A stretch of 43,715 bases of DNA from Acidimicrobiales bacterium (GTDB taxonomy: Bacteria; Actinomycetota; Acidimicrobiia; Acidimicrobiales; UBA8190): contig DATKSK010000044.1 of NCBI GenBank assembly GCA_035531755.1, forward strand, positions 1-43,715, read 5' to 3'. Positions 38,693-43,715 of the stretch are shown here, in pieces. How positions within the stretch are numbered: the first letter of the stretch is position 1; each line of letters starts with the position of its first letter. The translations under genes and the position numbers were made by a program. The notes beneath the pieces are model-generated. The model did not search any database, was not told the origin of the DNA, and saw only the letters and a program-made list of their open reading frames with translations.

Positions 38693-39211
38693 TCACCAGC
38701 CGACGGCACCGTCGACGAGCTCGCGGATGAGGTCGGCGTGGCCGTTGTGCCGCGCGTACTCCTCGATCATGTGGGTGTAGATCCATCGCAGCGAACAGGG
38801 CTCGCCGTGGCGCAGGCCGGTGTCGTCGAGGTCGTGGGCCGCCGCGGCCGCCCGGCTGTGCCCGCATTCCTCCTGCCATGCGGCCAGGTCGGCCGCCCAG
38901 TCGGCGTCGTCGAGCGGCACGAGCTCACTGTCCTCGATCGCCGGGTCGTACCAGATGGGCGGCGTCTCCGGCGCGCTGAGAAGCGTCCGCCGGAACCAGG
39001 ACCGCTCGACCTCGGCCATGTGGCGCACCAGGCCGTGCAGCGACAGCTTCGACGTGGGGATCGGCCGGGCCTTGCGGCGGGCATCGTCGAGGCCCTCGCA
39101 CTTCAAGAGGAGCGTGACGCGATGGAATTCGAGCCACCCCGCGAGCATGGCCCGCTCGCTCGCCACGAAGGGCGGCTCGACGCGGCGCGGGTCGAGGAGG
39201 TCGTCCACCAC
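38693..39211 (-). CDS. DinB/DUF664 family protein
   Basis: 172 aa four-helix bundle of the DinB superfamily. It has the actinobacterial DUF664 layout: RVEPPFVASERAMLAGWLEFHRVTLLLKCEGL, LHGLVRHMAEVERSWFRR and WIYTHMIEEYARHNGHADLIRE. Metal-ligand histidines sit in RHMAEVE and ARHNGHAD. Members include mycothiol-dependent transferases and maleylpyruvate isomerase, so a thiol-transfer role is possible. GTG at 39211 (or 39208) is used. It lies downstream of the DipZ-like gene, 91 bases away. Confidence 0.85.
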   Translation of the reverse strand: MVDDLLDPRRVEPPFVASERAMLAGWLEFHRVTLLLKCEGLDDARRKARPIPTSKLSLHGLVRHMAEVERSWFRRTLLSAPETPPIWYDPAIEDSELVPLDDADWAADLAAWQEECGHSRAAAAAHDLDDTGLRHGEPCSLRWIYTHMIEEYARHNGHADLIRELVDGAVGW

Positions 39212-39302
39212 GGGTACCAGTCCTACCGCCGGTTCCCGTCGTCGTCCAGCCACGTCCCGACGACGGTCGACATGGACTGCGGCTGGGCCCCGCTGGGCTC
39301 GC

Positions 39303-41090
39303 TCACCCGAAGGTGAAGTCGTAGGCATCGATGCCCGGCGACATGCCCAGCACCAACGTGGCCGACTCGACACCGGGCGCCTGCACCAGCGTGTAGAGGC
39401 GGGGGATGCCCGACACGGCGACGGTCTGCGTGTGCAGGCCGTCCACCGCCACGTCGACGGTGCCGGTGCCCCCGAGGACGAGGTAGACGCGCTTGGCGTG
39501 GAACGACAGCTCCAGGCGCCCCCCGGCCCCGGCGGTGGCCTTCTCCTTGCCCACCGTCCACGTCCCCGCCAGCGCCAGGGTGCCGGGGGCCAGGACCGCC
39601 GGGAACCGGTAGGCGGCGGCGCGGTCCGGGGTGATCGAGGTGCCGGCGAAGTTCTGCACACGCGTGTAGCCGAGGTACGACTCGGGGGTGAGCGCGCCGG
39701 TGGGGGTGACGTCGGGGACGTGGGTCGTGCCCGGCAGCCGGAGGGTGGGGTGGGCGGCCACCAGGAGTTGGCGGATGAGCGACTCGGTCACGCGGTAGTC
39801 GCCCTCGCCGAACTCGGCGTGGCGGACGTGGCCGCTGGCGTCGATCAGGTACTCGGCCGGCCAGTACTGGTTGCTGTAGGCGGTCCACGTCTTGTACCCG
39901 TCGTCGACGGCCACCGGGTACCGCACGCCCAGCTGGTGCGACGCCGTCACGACGTTGGAGACGACATGCTCGAAGGCGAACTCGGGGGTGTGCACGCCCA
40001 CGACGACGAACCCGTCGGCCTCGTAACGCGAGTACCACGACTCGACATGGGGAAGCGAGCGCTGGCAGTTGATGCACGAGTACGTCCAGAAGTCGACGAG
40101 CACCACCTTGCCCCGCAGTCCCTTCAGCGTCAGGGGGCGGCCCCCCGGCGTGTCGAGCCAGGCCGTGACGCCCCGGAAGTCGGGGGCGGCGCCGCAGTCC
40201 TCGAGCACGGGCACGCCGGGGGTGCAGTCGGCGAGCGACGGCGACGCGCCCGACCCGCTCGTGAGCGACGCCAGCTGGTGTGTGGCGTAGGCGCCGCCCT
40301 CGATGTGCTTCTGGAGCGCGCTCGTGTACCCGGGCACGTCACGCTGGAGGCCGTCGGTGACGTTGAAGGCGATCAGCAGGGTCATGGCCAGGAGCACGGC
40401 GCCGCCGATCCGCCGGGCGACAGGGGCCCGGGACCGCAACGCCTTCACGCGCTCGGCCACCCGTTGCCCGGCGAGGGCCACGGCCAAGAGCGGGACGGCC
40501 GCCCCGAGCGAGAAGTCGATCGTGAGCACCACGGCACGCAGGCCCACCTGGTGCATGGCGCTCACGACGGTGATGGCGGCGAGCACCGGCCCGGCGCAGG
40601 GCACGAACAGCACGCCCAGCCCGAGGCCGAGGACGAAGGCGCCGGCATCGGTGGTCGGTTGGCGCCGTCCCAACCGGGCGAAGGGGCGTTCCAGGACGTG
40701 GCCGAGGGCGGGGACCATGAGGCCCGCGGCGGCCGCCCCGAGGACCACGAGGCCGGCGTCGCGCAGGAAATCCTGGGGCAGGCCGAGCGCGCTGAGCAGC
40801 GACGAGCCCACCAGGGTGAAGACGGTGAAGCTCACCACCAGCCCGGCCACGACCGCGTAGGCGCGGTAGCTGCGCCGCGGGGAGCGAACCGGCGCCCGGC
40901 CGGTCGTCGGGGCGCCGCCGGGTTCGGGCTCGGGCCGTCCACCCCCCGCCTCGACGCCGTCGTCGGCCGACGAGTCCTGCACCGGGGCCGAGGCGCCCGC
41001 CACGAGAACGACGGGCAGCACGGGCAGGATGCACGGGGAGATGCCGGCGACCAGTCCTGCCAGGAAGCCGATGACGTACAGCAGCAGCAC
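39303..41090 (-). CDS. DipZ-like CcdA-thioredoxin fusion
   Basis: 595 aa. The N-terminal CcdA/DsbD-type membrane domain (about 1-245) has the redox cysteines in GISPCILPVLP (Cys20) and VPCAGPVL (Cys165). It is interrupted by a polar loop (about 35-75). An extracytoplasmic thioredoxin-like domain follows with FWTYSCINCQRS (Cys339-x-x-Cys342) and PEFAFE. The last 150 residues form a beta-rich domain, as in mycobacterial DipZ (Rv2874). It carries reducing equivalents across the membrane to thioredoxin-like partners. GTG at 41090 follows GAAGGGGGCGG. A -10-like TACGAT is at 41140-41135. Confidence 0.9.
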   Translation of the reverse strand: MLLLYVIGFLAGLVAGISPCILPVLPVVLVAGASAPVQDSSADDGVEAGGGRPEPEPGGAPTTGRAPVRSPRRSYRAYAVVAGLVVSFTVFTLVGSSLLSALGLPQDFLRDAGLVVLGAAAAGLMVPALGHVLERPFARLGRRQPTTDAGAFVLGLGLGVLFVPCAGPVLAAITVVSAMHQVGLRAVVLTIDFSLGAAVPLLAVALAGQRVAERVKALRSRAPVARRIGGAVLLAMTLLIAFNVTDGLQRDVPGYTSALQKHIEGGAYATHQLASLTSGSGASPSLADCTPGVPVLEDCGAAPDFRGVTAWLDTPGGRPLTLKGLRGKVVLVDFWTYSCINCQRSLPHVESWYSRYEADGFVVVGVHTPEFAFEHVVSNVVTASHQLGVRYPVAVDDGYKTWTAYSNQYWPAEYLIDASGHVRHAEFGEGDYRVTESLIRQLLVAAHPTLRLPGTTHVPDVTPTGALTPESYLGYTRVQNFAGTSITPDRAAAYRFPAVLAPGTLALAGTWTVGKEKATAGAGGRLELSFHAKRVYLVLGGTGTVDVAVDGLHTQTVAVSGIPRLYTLVQAPGVESATLVLGMSPGIDAYDFTFG

Positions 41091-41177
41091 GGCCCGCCGC
41101 CCCCTTCGCCCCGTGGCCCGATCGGGGCCAGGTCATCGTAGGGAGCGGTGCGCCGGGATCGGCGTCGGGGTCGGGCG

Positions 41178-42707
41178 CTAGGTCTCCTCGGTGCCCGGCG
41201 CGGCCCACGCCAGGGACCGCTCGACGGCGCGGCGCCAGCCGGCGTACGCGCTGTCGGCGGCCACCGCCGATGCCCGGGGGCCGAACTCGGCGTCGGGCGA
41301 CCAGGTGGAAGCGACGTCCGCCGGCGTGCCCCACACGCCTTCGGCCAGCCCGGCCAGGGTGGCCGCCCCCAACGCCGTGGTCTCGGTGGTGGCCGGTCGG
41401 CACACGGGCACGCGCAGCTGGTCGGCCTGGATCTGGAGCAGGAGGTCGAGCACCGCCGCGCCGCCGTCGACGCGCAGGGCGGCGACACCGGTGGCGGTGG
41501 CGGCCATGGCGTCGACGACGTCGCGCACCTGGTATGCCATCGCTTCGATCACGGCCCGGGCGATGTGGGCGGCGCCGACCCCCCGGGTGATCCCCGTGAT
41601 GGTCCCGCGGGCGTAGGGGTCCCACCAGGGGCTGCCGAGCCCGGTGAAGGCGGGGACCACGTAGAGGCCCTCGCTGCTGTCGACCCGGGCGGCCAGCGGT
41701 CCGACGTCGGCCGCCTCCTCGATGAGGCCGAGACCGTCGCGCAGCCACTGCACCGCCGCGCCGGTGACGAACACGGCGCCTTCGAGCGCGTATGCCACGG
41801 GTGACGAGCCGCCGCGCCCACCGAGGTCCCAGGCCACCGTGGTGAGGAGGCCCTCCGACGGCGGCGGGCAGCGCTCACCGACGTTCATGAGGACGAAGCT
41901 CCCCGTCCCGTAGGTCACCTTGGCCATCCCCGGCGACAGGCAGGCCTGGCCGAACAGAGCCGCCTGCTGGTCGCCCGCCACCCCGCTCACGGGCACGCCG
42001 ACGAGGGCGTCGCCCCGGTCGCCGACGGCGACCCGCACGACGCCGAACCGCCCGCACGACGGCTGGACCTCGGGGAGGGCGCTGCGGGGGACGCCGAAGA
42101 GGTCGCACAGCTCGTCGGACCACGCCATCGCCGAGATGTCGAAGAGCATGGTGCGCGACGCGTTCGACGGGTCGGTGGCGAGGGTGCCGCCGTCGGTGCC
42201 GCCGGTGAGGTTCCACAGCACCCAGGCGTCGACCGTGCCCAGCACGAGGTCGGACGTGACCTCGACGCCGCCGGGGCCGAGGAGCCATTCCATCTTGGTG
42301 GCCGAGAAGTACGGGTCGAGGACGAGGCCCGTGCGCGCCCGGACGAGGGGGAGCCGACCCTCCCGGCGCAGCTCGTCGCAGCGAGCCGCCGTGCGGCGGT
42401 CCTGCCACACGAGGGCGCGGTGCAGGGGGCGGCCCGTCGACCGGTCCCAGGCCACCACCGTCTCGCGCTGGTTGGTGATGCCGACGGCGGCCACGGCGTC
42501 GCCGGCGTCGCCGCGGCGACTGGCCACCTCGCCGAGGGTGGCGACCACGGCGGCCCAGATCTCGGCCGGGTCGTGCTCGACCCAGCCCGGACGGGGGAAG
42601 TGCTGGGTGAGCTCGCGCTGCGACACGTCGAGGACCGCCCCGTGCTCGTCCACGGCGAGCGCCCGGACGCTGCTCGTCCCGGCATCCACGGCGATCACGC
42701 AGGCCAC
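41178..42707 (-). CDS. glpK: Glycerol kinase
   Basis: 509 aa FGGY kinase that converts glycerol and ATP to sn-glycerol-3-phosphate. DAGTSS (8-13), FPRPGWVEHDP (37-47), the glycerol-binding ITNQRETVVAWD with Arg and Glu, AGDQQAALFGQ with the catalytic Asp, and LRVDGGAAVLDLLLQIQAD are all present. It supplies the GlpD substrate encoded 24 kb away. GTG at 42707 is preceded by TAGGGT with eight bases between (42721-42716), a leaderless arrangement. GTG 42698 is an alternative. No glycerol facilitator gene is adjacent. It is divergent from nrdJ. Confidence 0.93.
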   Translation of the reverse strand: MACVIAVDAGTSSVRALAVDEHGAVLDVSQRELTQHFPRPGWVEHDPAEIWAAVVATLGEVASRRGDAGDAVAAVGITNQRETVVAWDRSTGRPLHRALVWQDRRTAARCDELRREGRLPLVRARTGLVLDPYFSATKMEWLLGPGGVEVTSDLVLGTVDAWVLWNLTGGTDGGTLATDPSNASRTMLFDISAMAWSDELCDLFGVPRSALPEVQPSCGRFGVVRVAVGDRGDALVGVPVSGVAGDQQAALFGQACLSPGMAKVTYGTGSFVLMNVGERCPPPSEGLLTTVAWDLGGRGGSSPVAYALEGAVFVTGAAVQWLRDGLGLIEEAADVGPLAARVDSSEGLYVVPAFTGLGSPWWDPYARGTITGITRGVGAAHIARAVIEAMAYQVRDVVDAMAATATGVAALRVDGGAAVLDLLLQIQADQLRVPVCRPATTETTALGAATLAGLAEGVWGTPADVASTWSPDAEFGPRASAVAADSAYAGWRRAVERSLAWAAPGTEET

Positions 42708-42820
42708 GGGGCGGGACCCTATCCGGGTCGTGCCCGGCCCCTCGGAGGGGCTCCCCGGTGGCCGGAAATGCAAACTTTCGCGAACGGGTGCCGACCAGGG
42801 AGGACGTGGGGCCGAGGCCG

Positions 42821-42850
42821 TTGACACCCTCGTAACTACAGTGCTGTAAT
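42821..42850 (+). promoter_or_regulatory. nrdJ promoter
   Basis: TTGACA (42821-42826) and TGTAAT (42845-42850) are 18 bases apart, the best sigma-70-like promoter in the window. TACAGTGCTGTA, a near-perfect dyad, overlaps the -10 and may be an operator. Confidence 0.7.
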
Positions 42851-42884
42851 AGCCACCGCATCTGGTGGGGCCCTCAGGGGGGAA

Positions 42885-42900
42885 CCACAACATCTTGTGG
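42885..42900 (+). promoter_or_regulatory. Candidate NrdR box
   Basis: CCACAACATCTTGTGG is a 16-base dyad (extended to ACCACAA-CATC-TTGTGGT at 42884-42901). It agrees with the known NrdR consensus acaCwAtATaTwGtgt at most core positions. It lies between the nrdJ promoter and start codon, about 50 bases centre to centre from the TACAG/CTGTA dyad. Confidence 0.65.
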
Positions 42901-42988
42901 TATCGGGGCAGCAGCGGGCCGGCCGGCCCGCACCGCTCCCGGCCACGGAAAACCTACGCTGGGACCCAACGAAAAGGTGGAGGACACC

Positions 42989-43715
42989 ATGGCAATCGCC
43001 CCGCAGCGGACCACCATCGGCCTTCGGCGGCACTTCACGACCGAGGGGGTCCACCCCTACGACGAGATCGCGTGGGAGCGACGCGACTCGCGCATCACCG
43101 ACTACCGCGACGGCAGCGTGGCCTTCGAGCAGCTCGACGTCGAGGTGCCCGCCGGCTGGAGCCTGAACGCCACCAACATCCTCGCCCAGAAGTACTTCCG
43201 CGGCACCCCCGGCTCCCCCGAGCGGGAGTGGTCGCTGCGCCAGGTCGCCGACCGCGTGGCCGACACCATCGCCGACTGGGGGATCAAGGACGGCTACTTC
43301 GAGGACGCCGACGAGGCCGAGATCTTCCGCGACGAGCTGAAGCACATCATCGTGAACCAGCGCGCCGCCTTCAACTCCCCGGTGTGGTTCAACATCGGGG
43401 TGCGGGGCGTGCCACAGCAGGCGAGCGCGTGCCAGCCGTACCACGCCTTGGTGAGCACACCTGAGGGCCTGGTCCCCATCGGCCAGCTCGTCGAGGAGAA
43501 CGCCATCGGGGCGAAGGTCTTCGACGCTTTCGGGCTGACGCGGGTCGTTGCCGTCAAGCACAACGGGCGGAAGAACGTCCTCCGGATCCACACCAAGGCG
43601 GGGCACCAACTCGACGTCACGGCTGACCACCTCGTGTGGAAATGCAGCGACGAGCACTACGGACACTTTGTGCCAGCGGGCGAGCTCCATCCCGAGGACA
43701 TGCTCCAGTGGTGTC
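42989..43715 (+). CDS. nrdJ: B12-dependent ribonucleotide reductase, N-terminal part with intein (partial)
   Basis: The frame is open to the window edge. Residues 1-147 match the N-terminus of class II ribonucleotide reductase NrdJ: NATNILAQKYFRG, the helix DRVADTIADWG, IIVNQRAAFNSPVWFNIGV and PQQASA. The normal next residues are CFI, containing the active-site Cys. Here the frame continues instead with intein sequence beginning at Cys148 (CQPYHALVSTPEG). The enzyme reduces ribonucleotides to deoxyribonucleotides using adenosylcobalamin. The ATG at 42989 is preceded by AAAGGTGGAGG. It is regulated probably by NrdR (box upstream). The C-terminal extein and the rest of the intein lie beyond the window. 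Confidence 0.93.
   Translation, partial: MAIAPQRTTIGLRRHFTTEGVHPYDEIAWERRDSRITDYRDGSVAFEQLDVEVPAGWSLNATNILAQKYFRGTPGSPEREWSLRQVADRVADTIADWGIKDGYFEDADEAEIFRDELKHIIVNQRAAFNSPVWFNIGVRGVPQQASACQPYHALVSTPEGLVPIGQLVEENAIGAKVFDAFGLTRVVAVKHNGRKNVLRIHTKAGHQLDVTADHLVWKCSDEHYGHFVPAGELHPEDMLQWC
43430..43715 (+). mobile_element. Intein in NrdJ (N-terminal splicing region, partial)
   Basis: It begins at Cys148 of the NrdJ frame. Block A is CQPYHALVSTPEGLVPIGQL. Block B is GHQLDVTADHLVW (205-217) with the catalytic Thr211-x-x-His214. These are the Hint-domain motifs for N-terminal splicing. The element sits right before the expected active-site Cys of the extein, which would serve as the +1 residue. Third-position A/T codons are 12 of 95 here versus 4 of 147 in the extein part, consistent with acquisition from another source. 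Whether a homing endonuclease is present cannot be seen. Confidence 0.88.

Overview
The window is very GC-rich, densely coded chromosomal DNA from a high-GC Gram-positive bacterium. Markers of Actinomycetota are a WhiB regulator, a PimB'-type mannosyltransferase next to a Rv2185c-like SRPBCC protein, a B12-dependent ribonucleotide reductase, many GTG starts and many probable leaderless promoters. The gene mix (DUF3501 with rubrerythrin, acyl-CoA enzymes, an LLM oxidoreductase) suggests class Acidimicrobiia, but that placement is inference. No phage, transposase, CRISPR array or tRNA was seen. The one clear mobile element is the start of an intein at the right edge.

Layout. 1-380: RNase P RNA on the minus strand, divergent from xseA-xseB (488-2232). 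2267-5218: minus-strand pair of an acyl-CoA synthetase and a cytochrome P450. 5342-8201: an MBL hydrolase, a DUF1003 protein and an FAD ferredoxin-type reductase. 8113-12442: a minus-strand MoxR, DUF58, TgpA-like transglutaminase operon with GTGA overlaps. 12530-17383: a minus-strand operon of GlpD, an AGPS-like FAD oxidase and an FGGY kinase. Two tiny ATGA-coupled mini-cistrons sit between GlpD and the oxidase. 17472-17636: a GNAT acetyltransferase remnant. 17750-19470: PerR/Fur regulator, rubrerythrin and DUF3501, a peroxide or iron stress cluster. 19787-20537: WhiB and a RidA-like protein. 20554-24635: a heterodimeric ABC exporter. 24738-31644: acyl-CoA dehydrogenase, TrpD, small proteins, an AsnC-like domain, DnaQ exonuclease, PimB'-like transferase and SRPBCC protein. 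The order recalls Mycobacterium tuberculosis Rv2192c-Rv2185c with several genes missing. 31691-35685: ROK kinase, LLM oxidoreductase, AlaC-type aminotransferase, RCK potassium channel. 35818-38620: TetR regulator, PlsC acyltransferase, PIG-V-like membrane protein. 38693-42707: minus-strand GlpK, DipZ-like protein and DinB protein. 42989-end: nrdJ, interrupted after residue 147 by an intein.

Functional themes. Glycerol and glycerol-3-phosphate metabolism appears as GlpK, GlpD, an unusual FGGY kinase, the AGPS-like enzyme and PlsC. Lipid and envelope biology appears as the acyl-CoA synthetase and dehydrogenase, PimB', PIG-V, ABC exporter and TgpA operon. Redox and stress response appears as PerR, rubrerythrin, WhiB and DipZ. 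The most notable observations are the NrdJ intein, the mini-cistron ladder before the AGPS-like gene, a recurrent TAnnnT-N6-8-start signature that indicates leaderless transcripts and settles several start codons, and TTGTC/GACAA dyads in the PerR-rubrerythrin region.
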